Shown here: positions 36,747-44,231 of the stretch, piece by piece
How the letters are laid out: each line of letters starts with the position of its first letter
How positions within the stretch are numbered: position 1 is the first letter of the stretch
Source: Saprospiraceae bacterium
Lineage (GTDB): Bacteria > Bacteroidota > Bacteroidia > Chitinophagales > Saprospiraceae
Length of the DNA: 64,000 bases
Assembly: GCA_022448955.1 (NCBI GenBank)
Contig: JAKVCU010000060.1
Location: 1-64,000 of the forward strand
Direction of reading: 5' to 3'
Made by a program: the position numbers and the translations under genes
Notes under the pieces: model-generated
Database searches by the model: none
What the model saw: the letters and a program-made list of their open reading frames with translations, nothing else
What the model was told of the DNA's origin: nothing

Positions 36747-36873
36747 TGGTGGTCATAACACATCAATTATTATCTTCTGAACATACCTACACCATCTGAA
36801 AAGCCTAAATAGTAAGTCCTTTTACTTACTTTATTTTCATTCTTTCATTAAAATTCATACAAACTTTAGAACA

Positions 36874-38244
36874 GTGGATATAAAAGAGTCGTTTAAGAAT
36901 GTTTACCGCAAACTATCTGAAAAGAAATGGATTGCCTATAATCTCTTACTTTCGGTCATTGTTGCTAGCGGTTTTATACTGGACCATTACACGAATTTCA
37001 GCCAAACAGTAAGTAGTAGCATTTCGTCAAGACCAGCAGTTGTTAATTTAAGTGCTTTTGCTGTAAAAGTACCTACTTTAAAGTATGGATTTGCAGTAGA
37101 TACCTTTCAGGTAGTACAAAAAGAAATCAAATCTGGCCAAAACCTTGGCGATATATTAACTACCTACAATATTGGCTTTCAAGATATCGAAAAATTAGTG
37201 GCTAATTCCAAAGATGTATTTGATGTACGTCAGCTACGTGCCGGAAAAGCATATACTATATTTTCAAAAGATACCCTTCAGGGGGCCGACTATTTTATCT
37301 ACGAACCGAGTGTTTATGAATATTATGTATTTGACCTAAAAGATAAATTAAAGGCGACAAAATATGAGCGGCCTGTCGATAGTAAAATTCGTGCAGCAGC
37401 TGGTTCCATTGAATCTTCATTATGGAATGCAATGATTGATAATGGATTAAGTTATGAAGTAACTTCAAAAATGGAAGCAGCACTTCAATGGTCGATTGAT
37501 TTCCATCACATTCAAAAGGAAGATGAATTCCGTTTAATTTTTGATCAAAACTATATTGAGGGAGAAAAAGTAGGAGTTGGCCAACTTTATTTAGCTAATT
37601 ATAAGCGTCAGGACAAAGAATTTTATTCTATTTGGTACGAGAATGCGGAAGGGACGATAAAAGGCTTCTACGATCTTGAAGGACGTACTATGAAGTCAAA
37701 GTTTTTGAAGTCTCCAGTGAAATATTCTAGAATTTCATCTTACTATAACCTAAATCGTTTCCACCCTATCTTAAAGCGTCGTCGTCCGCACTATGGAACG
37801 GACTATGCTGCGCCATATGGTACGCCCATTTATGCCGTTGGTAATGGTACGATCACTAAGGCTTCGTACACAAAAGGAAATGGTAGGTTTGTAAAAATCA
37901 AGCACGATAAGGTTTATGAAACGCAATATTTGCATATGCAAAAATTTGCTCCAGGCATTAAGCCTGGTGTGTTTGTTACCCAAGGGCAAGTAATTGGTTA
38001 TGTGGGCTCCACTGGTCTAGCAACGGGACCACACGTTTGTTTCCGTTTTTGGAAAAATGGAAAACAAGTTAATCACTTGCGCTTGAACTTTCCGCAGGCC
38101 AAACCACTTCCTGATGATGAACTCCCGAAGTTCATGGAACTTAGAGATCAATACTTGAAGATGATAGAGGGAATTGAACCTGTGAAAGTTAAAAAGGAAG
38201 CAATAGAAGAAGATTTGCCGGAAGGCAAAAAAGGAAATCCATAA
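36874..38244 (+). CDS. M23-family murein metallopeptidase with LysM-like N-terminal region
   Basis: One N-terminal membrane helix (about residues 20-37) precedes an opacity/LysM-like region (SGQNLGDILTTYNIGFQDIEKL). The C-terminal LytM/M23 domain has His306 and Asp310 (HYGTDYAAPYGTPI), His354 (YLHMQ) and the late motif GPHVCFRFW with His387 and Cys389, where most M23 peptidases have HxH. Metallopeptidases of this type cleave peptidoglycan cross-links or activate others. The start codon is GTG at 36874; no ATG lies upstream in frame near it. It is followed by a perfect terminator. Confidence 0.88.
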   Translation: MDIKESFKNVYRKLSEKKWIAYNLLLSVIVASGFILDHYTNFSQTVSSSISSRPAVVNLSAFAVKVPTLKYGFAVDTFQVVQKEIKSGQNLGDILTTYNIGFQDIEKLVANSKDVFDVRQLRAGKAYTIFSKDTLQGADYFIYEPSVYEYYVFDLKDKLKATKYERPVDSKIRAAAGSIESSLWNAMIDNGLSYEVTSKMEAALQWSIDFHHIQKEDEFRLIFDQNYIEGEKVGVGQLYLANYKRQDKEFYSIWYENAEGTIKGFYDLEGRTMKSKFLKSPVKYSRISSYYNLNRFHPILKRRRPHYGTDYAAPYGTPIYAVGNGTITKASYTKGNGRFVKIKHDKVYETQYLHMQKFAPGIKPGVFVTQGQVIGYVGSTGLATGPHVCFRFWKNGKQVNHLRLNFPQAKPLPDDELPKFMELRDQYLKMIEGIEPVKVKKEAIEEDLPEGKKGNP

Positions 38245-38250
38245 AAAGAA

Positions 38251-38283
38251 AAAAGCGCTCTGAAATTTCAGAGCGCTTTTTTT
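38251..38283. terminator. Bidirectional terminator between M23 peptidase and YqgE genes
   Basis: AAAAGCGCTCTGAAATTTCAGAGCGCTTTT is a perfect palindrome at 38251-38280 (quoted in parts: AAAAGCGCTCTGAAA and its complement) followed by TTT. It overlaps the last bases of the convergent yqgE gene. Confidence 0.85.
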
Positions 38284-38839
38284 AATTCCATGACAATAAT
38301 TCTGGAATTTGGGAAATTACGGTATAGGCATTCCCTTTATCATACATTACTTTTTTCCAAAGTTCTTTCGGTTGTAATTTGAATAAATAGTTAGAATCCA
38401 TATTAGCCATTATCCAAGATCCATAAGTCATCTCGTCGGCAAGTTGTCCTTCTGACCATCCAGAGTAGCCCACAAAAAAGCGAATATTCCTTTCTGATAT
38501 CATATCGGAGGAAATAAGAAATTTTAATTTTTCAAAATCTCCTCCCCAATAAACCCCACTGGATATGGGTACAGAATCGTCTAGTAAATCGCCTATGTTA
38601 TGAATAAAATGAACGGTATCTGTTTGAACGGGTCCTCCGAAAAAGACTTCACTATTAAATTCAGGAAAATCTTCAATTAATTCATCGATACGCATTTGTA
38701 ATGGCTTATTCATTATAAAGCCGATACTTCCTTCACGACTATGCTCGCAAAGTAAAACAGCTGATCGTTTAAAATTAGGATCTAACATAAATGGCTCTGC
38801 CAATAATACTTTGCCACTTTTCACCTCTTCTCTTACCAT
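38282..38839 (-). CDS. YqgE/AlgH family protein
   Basis: The 185-residue sequence has the family marks GKVLLAEPFMLDPNFKRSAVLL, GSIGFIMNKPL and FFVGYSGWSEGQLADEM. The family is widespread and conserved but its molecular role is unsettled; in Pseudomonas AlgH influences alginate regulation. It is downstream of the fabD gene with about 150 bp between, containing a 15-bp inverted repeat, so it is probably transcribed separately. Confidence 0.9.
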   Translation of the reverse strand: MVREEVKSGKVLLAEPFMLDPNFKRSAVLLCEHSREGSIGFIMNKPLQMRIDELIEDFPEFNSEVFFGGPVQTDTVHFIHNIGDLLDDSVPISSGVYWGGDFEKLKFLISSDMISERNIRFFVGYSGWSEGQLADEMTYGSWIMANMDSNYLFKLQPKELWKKVMYDKGNAYTVISQIPELLSWN

Positions 38840-38902
38840 AGCTCCTTTTTTTATAGGTCCATAAAGGAAAATGAATTTATTTCACTCGATACCCTAAATA
38901 TG

Positions 38903-38934
38903 GTATGAAGGAAGAAAAATTTCTTCCTTCATAC
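38903..38934. other. Perfect inverted repeat between fabD and yqgE
   Basis: GTATGAAGGAAGAAA (38903-38917) and its reverse complement at 38920-38934 form a 15-bp stem with a two-base spacer. There is no T-run on the minus strand, so it could be a weak terminator for fabD or a regulatory palindrome for yqgE. Confidence 0.5.
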
Positions 38935-38990
38935 TAAATATCATGGCTATAATGATAACATGCAAGCTTTTAACATATTTTCACAAAATC

Positions 38991-39869
38991 TTATAGAGCA
39001 GACGTTGGAAATCTTCGATCTACCTTTTTCACAAATCCTTGAAGAACTTTCCCGTTACCCCCTACCTCAATAAATTCAGTAACGCCATTTTCAATCATGT
39101 TCAGCATCGTCTGTGTCCACCTTACTGGAGAGGTAAGTTGCATAATTAAATTGGCCTGAATTTTTTCAGGATCTTGTTCAGGGGAAGCGCTTACGTTCTG
39201 ATAAATTGGACACGAAGGCGTACTAAAGTTAGTAGCAGCAATGGCTTGCTCTAATTCATCTTTAGCTGGCTGCATTAAGGGAGAATGAAACGCCCCTCCC
39301 ACGGGCAGCACAATGGCACGTTTTGCACCAGCTTCTTTTAATTGTTCTACGGCTGCATGAATTCCTGGTACAGAACCAGAAATAACTAACTGCCCTGGGC
39401 AATTATAATTAGCAGCTACCACTACCTCATCAATTGCTTCACAGATTTTTTCCACTTCTTCATCTGGCATTGCGATAATTGCGGCCATAGTTCCTTCCAC
39501 TGCCTCACAAGCTTTCTGCATAGCCATTGCGCGCTGATTCACTAGACGCAAACCATCTTCAAAATTCATAGCTCCACTAGCTACTAAAGCAGAAAATTCG
39601 CCCAAAGAGTGACCTGCCACTGCATCTGCTTGAAAATGGTCGCCAGCCATTTTTGCCTTAATCACTGAATGCAAAAATACAGCAGGTTGTGTGATTTTTG
39701 TTTGACGTAAGTCTTCTGAGGTTCCCTCAAACATTACATCTGTAATACGGAAGCCTAGAATATCGTTAGCTTGTTCAAATAAGTCTTTAGCTAAAGCATT
39801 TTCCTCATACATATCCTTCCCCATTCCTTCGAATTGGGAAGCTTGACCTGGAAATACATACGCTTTCAT
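38991..39869 (-). CDS. fabD: Malonyl-CoA:ACP transacylase
   Basis: Loads malonyl groups from CoA onto acyl carrier protein for fatty-acid synthesis. The nucleophile is Ser88 in AVAGHSLGEFSA; the FPGQASQ start, the QPAVF motif, a central VLPVGGAFHSPLM with the catalytic His and the C-terminal VEVGGNGKVLQGFVKK region (starting EVGGNGKVLQ) are all present. Length of 292 aa is normal. It lies 12 bases after folE. Confidence 0.95.
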   Translation of the reverse strand: MKAYVFPGQASQFEGMGKDMYEENALAKDLFEQANDILGFRITDVMFEGTSEDLRQTKITQPAVFLHSVIKAKMAGDHFQADAVAGHSLGEFSALVASGAMNFEDGLRLVNQRAMAMQKACEAVEGTMAAIIAMPDEEVEKICEAIDEVVVAANYNCPGQLVISGSVPGIHAAVEQLKEAGAKRAIVLPVGGAFHSPLMQPAKDELEQAIAATNFSTPSCPIYQNVSASPEQDPEKIQANLIMQLTSPVRWTQTMLNMIENGVTEFIEVGGNGKVLQGFVKKVDRRFPTSAL

Positions 39870-39881
39870 ATCAATAGGATT

Positions 39882-40478
39882 TTAATGTAATTTGCTACCA
39901 ATAAGGTTTAAAAATTCGTTTCTCGTTTCTTTTTTCTGAAAAGCTCCTGTGAATGCTGAAGTAGTGGTCACAGAGTTTTGTTTTTGCACCCCACGCATCA
40001 TCATACACATATGTCTTGCTTCAATTACTACTGCTACGCCCATAGGTCGCAGCGTATTCTGAATACTATGAAGTATTTGATCGGTTAATCTTTCTTGAAC
40101 TTGTAGCCTTCTGGCAAACACATCGATAATACGGGGTATTTTGCTCAAACCAACGATATAACCTTTGGGAATATAGGCTACATGTGCTTTTCCGAAAAAA
40201 GGCAAAATATGATGCTCACAGAGCGAATATAATTCAATGTCTTTCACGATTACCATTTCACTATAATCTTCCTTAAACATTGCGCCACGTAGGATGGCCT
40301 CAGCGTCTTGTTCATAACCTTGTGTTAAAAACTGCATAGCTTTAGCTGCTCGCTCAGGTGTTTTGAGTAAGCCTTCTCTATTTTTATCTTCGCCGAGTTG
40401 TTCAATGATATACTGAAAAGAATTGCTTAAGTTTTGGGTAAGCTCCTCACTGTAGAATTCATGCTTGTTATATGCCAT
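39882..40478 (-). CDS. folE: GTP cyclohydrolase I
   Basis: Converts GTP to 7,8-dihydroneopterin triphosphate, the first step of folate and of queuosine/preQ0 precursor synthesis. Zinc and catalytic motifs are intact: [18 protein letters not shown] with the CxxH pair, and [11 protein letters not shown] with the second cysteine. The [12 protein letters not shown] segment binds the phosphates. Length of 198 aa is normal. It lies 21 bases after queD and 12 bases before fabD, so the three are likely one transcript. Confidence 0.95.
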   Translation of the reverse strand: MAYNKHEFYSEELTQNLSNSFQYIIEQLGEDKNREGLLKTPERAAKAMQFLTQGYEQDAEAILRGAMFKEDYSEMVIVKDIELYSLCEHHILPFFGKAHVAYIPKGYIVGLSKIPRIIDVFARRLQVQERLTDQILHSIQNTLRPMGVAVVIEARHMCMMMRGVQKQNSVTTTSAFTGAFQKKETRNEFLNLIGSKLH

Positions 40479-40499
40479 CGAAAAATTTTAAGCAAACAC

Positions 40500-40910
40500 C
40501 TATTCACCGTAGTATTCGGCATAGATATTTTCAGTTTCATAAAGTTTGATGCAATGCAATTGACATCCTTTAATGAGCGGCTCGAGCTGTTGCCAAAAAA
40601 GGATGACCAGATTTTCAGTGGTGGGTTGCATTTTAGGTGGAATAAAATCTACATCTAAGTTTAAATTAGAATGATCAACTTTATCAACAATCGCTTTTTT
40701 AATAATTTTACTTAACTCTTTGACATCCATGATAAATCCCGTAATAGGGTCAGGAGTACCTTTGACTGTTACATAAAGCCAATAATTATGCCCGTGCCAA
40801 TTTTTGTTCGAACATTTTCCAAATGTCGCTATATTTTTTTCATCACTCCAATCATCTACCCACAGTTTATGAGCAGCATTAAATCGTTCTCTCCTAGTTA
40901 AATATACCAT
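40500..40910 (-). CDS. queD: 6-carboxy-5,6,7,8-tetrahydropterin synthase
   Basis: QueD acts on the product of GTP cyclohydrolase I to make 6-carboxytetrahydropterin in the pathway to 7-deazaguanine and queuosine. Zinc ligands and catalytic residues are seen: FNAAHKLW, the active-site Cys in CSNKNWHGHNYWLYV with the HGH zinc pair, DHSNLNLD and the C-terminal ETEN glutamate. Co-location with folE, which supplies the substrate, supports QueD. A 6-pyruvoyl-tetrahydropterin synthase role cannot be excluded from sequence alone. A repeat element lies just upstream. Confidence 0.9.
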   Translation of the reverse strand: MVYLTRRERFNAAHKLWVDDWSDEKNIATFGKCSNKNWHGHNYWLYVTVKGTPDPITGFIMDVKELSKIIKKAIVDKVDHSNLNLDVDFIPPKMQPTTENLVILFWQQLEPLIKGCQLHCIKLYETENIYAEYYGE

Positions 40911-40940
40911 TTTGAACTATGCTTTTTTGTAAAAACATCT

Positions 40941-41140
40941 TTAAGTAGTTAAGCTAGAACCTGTCAGCCTCTGGCTGAAATTGGTATAATAAATTTCAGC
41001 CAGAGGCTGACAGGCTTTAACGTCCCTTCTAAAATCGTGTGTAACTTTCATATCGTCAGTTACTTACGATTTTTGAGCTGACGCCGCGCCTGCCGGCAGG
41101 CAGGAATCTATTATACAAGCAATTTTGACTAGCTGCTTAA
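40941..41140. repeat. Dispersed intergenic repeat, copy 3 (200 bp, longest copy)
   Basis: It starts TTAAGTAGTTAAGC and ends GACTAGCTGCTTAA. The first hairpin is exact: CAGCCTCTGGCTGAAA and its reverse complement flank TTGGTATAATAAA. The second hairpin is AAAATCGTGTGTAACT with AGTTACTTACGATTTT, a 16-bp stem with two mismatches. A segment with the perfect palindrome CCTGCCGGCAGG (41089-41100) is present here and absent in copy 2. There is no coding capacity. It lies 31 bases upstream of the queD start codon. Confidence 0.8.
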
Positions 41141-41729
41141 GTACAGAGTAAAAGTAAAATAACTTGTTAGTGTATTTTTCATTTCTACTTTATACCTTTC
41201 TAATGCGAATGATACTGTTTATAAAAGTATCACCCTATAAGTTACTAGGCTGAATCATATTAATCTATTTTTCGTGAAATTTGACCGAATGTATGATCCG
41301 AACATAATATGAATCTATCTGATTTCATCATTCCAAGAAAAGAATAGGTTAATCTAATCCCCTATACCTACTTATTAGCCGCAAAAGTACAAAGAAAAAA
41401 GTAACTCTTCGTATACTAATTGCCGATTGATTTATAGAATAAATCTAAGGGAATCCCTGATTTATCTAATTTATTTATATTTTATCCATTGGTTTTGTTT
41501 TCTTAGTGTTTTGCTAAAAATTACTGATCAATTTCAAAAGTACTCTTCTTAGATCACTAAATGATGCTAGGCGAAATTGTCAAGTGAACGGTTTTGTTTT
41601 ATACATTAACTTCTATGGCTACAAGATAGTTTCTATAATTTAGGCCATAGAATGAAAAGTAAGTAGAATAGCCAAAAAATTAAGACCAGCAATTATGTCT
41701 AAATACTTAGTCCTTATAGCGCAAACTAT
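41141..41729. other. Intergenic region, no gene seen
   Basis: 589 bp of AT-rich sequence between the repeat and the LytS-type kinase. No protein-like open frame, RNA gene, or terminator with T-run was found. A small 6-bp stem GATACT/AGTATC lies near 41210-41231. Confidence 0.4.
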
Positions 41730-42794
41730 ATGAAGAAACATCCAAAAAACCTTTTAAAGCAGTTTCAAGAAAAGCTCCTTTCTCAAAATGGGTTTTATCA
41801 TGGTCTATTTTGGATGATCATTTTGGCCTTACTCATCCTGATAGAAGGTGTACAGCAAGAATTTTTCTTTACCTTAAGCAATCAGCTAATTAATGTATTT
41901 TTCTATGCCGTAATTGTTTATTTTAATCTATTCTACCTTATTCCAAATTACCTTTCAAAGAATCGCTTCTTAACCTATGGAATATTATTAATAGCAGCTT
42001 CTATAGTACTTACACCATTAAAGATGATCATATTTGTCATCAAGTTTGAACATTACCCTGAGCTACAAAAAAATGTGATTGATCATCAATTTTTGCATAT
42101 TCTATTAACTTTTCTAATCGCAGGATCATCAACTGTTTATAAAATATTTAATGATTGGTTTATTCATGTAAGTGAAAAACAAGAATTAGAGAAGCAGACC
42201 ATGCAATCGGAGCTACGTTTCCTAAAATCACAAATTAACCCTCACTTCTTATTCAATACATTAAATAATCTATATGCTTTGACGCTAAAAAAATCGGACA
42301 AAGCCCCAGAAATCGTGATTAAGTTATCAGAAATGATGCGATATATGTTGTATGAGTGTAATGAGAAGCGTGTAATGTTAAGCAAGGAAGTTAACTATAT
42401 TAAAAACTATATAGATCTAGAATCACTGCGTCAAGGAAAAAATGTAAAAATTAATTTTCAATTAATTGGCGATGCAGGTCACCGAATGATAGCCCCTTTG
42501 ATGTTTACTCCGTTTTTAGAAAATAGTTTTAAGCATGGCGTTGGCAACCTTATTGCCAATGGCTTTGTCAATATTAAACTTAGTGTAAATGGCGATGATG
42601 TAGATTTTTACATCGAAAACAGTAAACCGGATAAGCCACCTACATCCATCCATAAGGATAAAAGAAGTGGTGGAATTGGCTTGGTGAATGTCCAAAAACG
42701 ACTAAATTTACTATACCCTGAAAAGTATGACTTACAGATAAAAGATACCCCGAATGCTTATGCTGTTCATTTGAAGATCAATCTAGATGAATAA
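41730..42794 (+). CDS. LytS-family sensor histidine kinase
   Basis: Four to five transmembrane helices (about residues 18-40, 45-67, 75-97, 112-130) form the membrane sensor. The cytosolic part has the LytS-type phospho-acceptor His172 in INPHFLFNTLNNLYALT (HisKA_7TM/HisK_3-like) and an ATP-binding region with FTPFLENSFKHGV and GGIGLVNVQKRL. It forms an operon with the LytTR regulator 42 bases downstream. The signal sensed is unknown. Confidence 0.9.
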   Translation: MKKHPKNLLKQFQEKLLSQNGFYHGLFWMIILALLILIEGVQQEFFFTLSNQLINVFFYAVIVYFNLFYLIPNYLSKNRFLTYGILLIAASIVLTPLKMIIFVIKFEHYPELQKNVIDHQFLHILLTFLIAGSSTVYKIFNDWFIHVSEKQELEKQTMQSELRFLKSQINPHFLFNTLNNLYALTLKKSDKAPEIVIKLSEMMRYMLYECNEKRVMLSKEVNYIKNYIDLESLRQGKNVKINFQLIGDAGHRMIAPLMFTPFLENSFKHGVGNLIANGFVNIKLSVNGDDVDFYIENSKPDKPPTSIHKDKRSGGIGLVNVQKRLNLLYPEKYDLQIKDTPNAYAVHLKINLDE

Positions 42795-42836
42795 GAAGCA
42801 TTTAAATATTTCATTAGAAAACTAAATCATTAGGAT

Positions 42837-43571
42837 ATGATAAATGTGATCATTGTTGATGACGAGCCATTAGCTCAGGATGTATTAGAAACTTACATTG
42901 AGAAAATAGCAGAACTAAATTTAGTTCAGAAGTGCAGTAATGCCCTTGAAGCGAATGAAGCTCTAAAGACACATGATATTGACCTGATGTTTTTGGATAT
43001 TCAAATGCCTCAATTAACGGGTATTGATTTTCTAAAAACACTTTCAAAACCACCTTTAGTAATATTTACTACAGCATACCCAAATTATGCGATCGAAGGT
43101 TTTGAACTAAACGCACTAGACTACCTCTTAAAGCCTATTTCACTGGAACGCTTTATGAAGGCAGTAAACAAAGCAATGGATAGGATTGAACTAGAGCGTA
43201 AAGATTCTGCTGCAGAGATCGTGGATGCTGGTGGAGAAAATCTTGATTATATCTTCGTCAAAGCAGATAAAAAATTAATTAAGGTTAATTATTCTGACAT
43301 TATCTATATCGAAGGATTAAAAGACTATGTCATCATTCGAATGGATAAAAATAGAATTATCACGCTACAAACCATGAAGAGCTTAGAAGAAAAGCTTCCT
43401 TCTCATATTTTCAAGCGTATTCATCGCTCTTACATCATTAATATTGAAAAGATTAATGCCATTGTAGGGAATATGGTAGAAGTCGTAGAAAAAGGTCAGC
43501 CGAAGCATTTGCCAATTGGTAAGAATTATAGAGAAGATCTATTGGCTATTATCAATAAGAATAGACTATAA
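42837..43571 (+). CDS. LytTR-family response regulator
   Basis: The receiver domain (residues 1-120) has the phospho-acceptor Asp54 (MFLDIQMP), acidic pocket DDEP and a KPIS lysine region. A LytTR DNA-binding domain (about 145-244) carries YIEGLKDYVIIRM, RIHRSYIINIEKI and LPIGKNYREDLL. LytTR regulators bind as dimers to paired repeats. The partner kinase is the gene just upstream. It is followed by a perfect palindromic terminator at 43639. Confidence 0.93.
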   Translation: MINVIIVDDEPLAQDVLETYIEKIAELNLVQKCSNALEANEALKTHDIDLMFLDIQMPQLTGIDFLKTLSKPPLVIFTTAYPNYAIEGFELNALDYLLKPISLERFMKAVNKAMDRIELERKDSAAEIVDAGGENLDYIFVKADKKLIKVNYSDIIYIEGLKDYVIIRMDKNRIITLQTMKSLEEKLPSHIFKRIHRSYIINIEKINAIVGNMVEVVEKGQPKHLPIGKNYREDLLAIINKNRL

Positions 43572-43638
43572 ACCATGTATAATAGCTTCTGACGTGAAAT
43601 ATGGAACTCATTCTTTTTCTCGTCCGTCCCTAAACAAA

Positions 43639-43662
43639 AAAATCGCCCCGCGGGGCGATTTT
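43639..43662 (+). terminator. Terminator of the LytS/LytTR operon
   Basis: AAAATCGCCCCG pairs perfectly with CGGGGCGATTTT (43639-43662), 68 bases past the stop codon, followed by GTAAATCC. Confidence 0.8.
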
Positions 43663-43915
43663 GTAAATCCCATGAACATATCCAAAATTAATAGAAATTA
43701 AATCTTTTGGTGAGTACCTTTCTTTCTTCTTCACTCTTCCCTTACTCACAGTACAAATATGCAATGCTTTTATAGTTCTAAAAAGTACACTTTTCATGAA
43801 TTGTGAAAAACATTTCATTCACTCACACAACCCAACTACTTACTCATCAATAAATTATGCTAAACAAAATACAGGTTATTGTGAATTTATCACGATAAAT
43901 TCATTCAAAAATAGG
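43663..43915. other. Intergenic region, nothing convincing
   Basis: The reverse-strand open frame at 43630-43818 has no protein character. No other structure was recognised. Confidence 0.3.
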
Positions 43916-43942
43916 CAAAAAAAAAGTCGCCCATAGGGCGAC
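43916..43942 (-). terminator. Minus-strand terminator downstream of the cadherin-like gene
   Basis: GTCGCCC (43926-43932) pairs with GGGCGAC (43936-43942) with an ATA loop; a run of A on the plus strand (43916-43925) gives the T-run on the minus strand. The nearest minus-strand gene ends 290 bases away, which implies a long 3-prime leader or a separate short transcript. Confidence 0.6.
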
Positions 43943-44231
43943 TCGCTAGCAATGATTATAATTCCACGAATATAAAAAGCAATGAATATCAAGTTTATGG
44001 ATCAAAGGCATTTCGTTCGTTAATTTGATAACAATTCAAAAACGTCTTTGACTTATTATTTAGTATAAAGAAGTAAAAGAAAGATTTCATTTTTCTAATG
44101 CTTACGCAATTAACTTCTACTATACTAATACACAAAAATAAAAAATATATAAGCAAAAAGTTAATAATCAAGTGATTTTTATTGTATAATCACTTAAAAA
44201 TCAACTTTTTTACACTCATTTAGTGTCAATC

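Larger units (their letters stand above)
36445..36873. other. Non-coding region between purM and the M23 peptidase
   Basis: No long open frame is present. It holds a plus-strand terminator at 36620 with no plus gene nearby upstream, a 26-codon open frame at 36488-36568 of unknown meaning, and a TATATTTG box at 36739. The rest is AT-rich. Confidence 0.5.

Noticed and set aside
43630-43818. 62-codon minus-strand open frame after the LytTR gene
   Set aside because: It overlaps the palindromic terminator and has no protein features.
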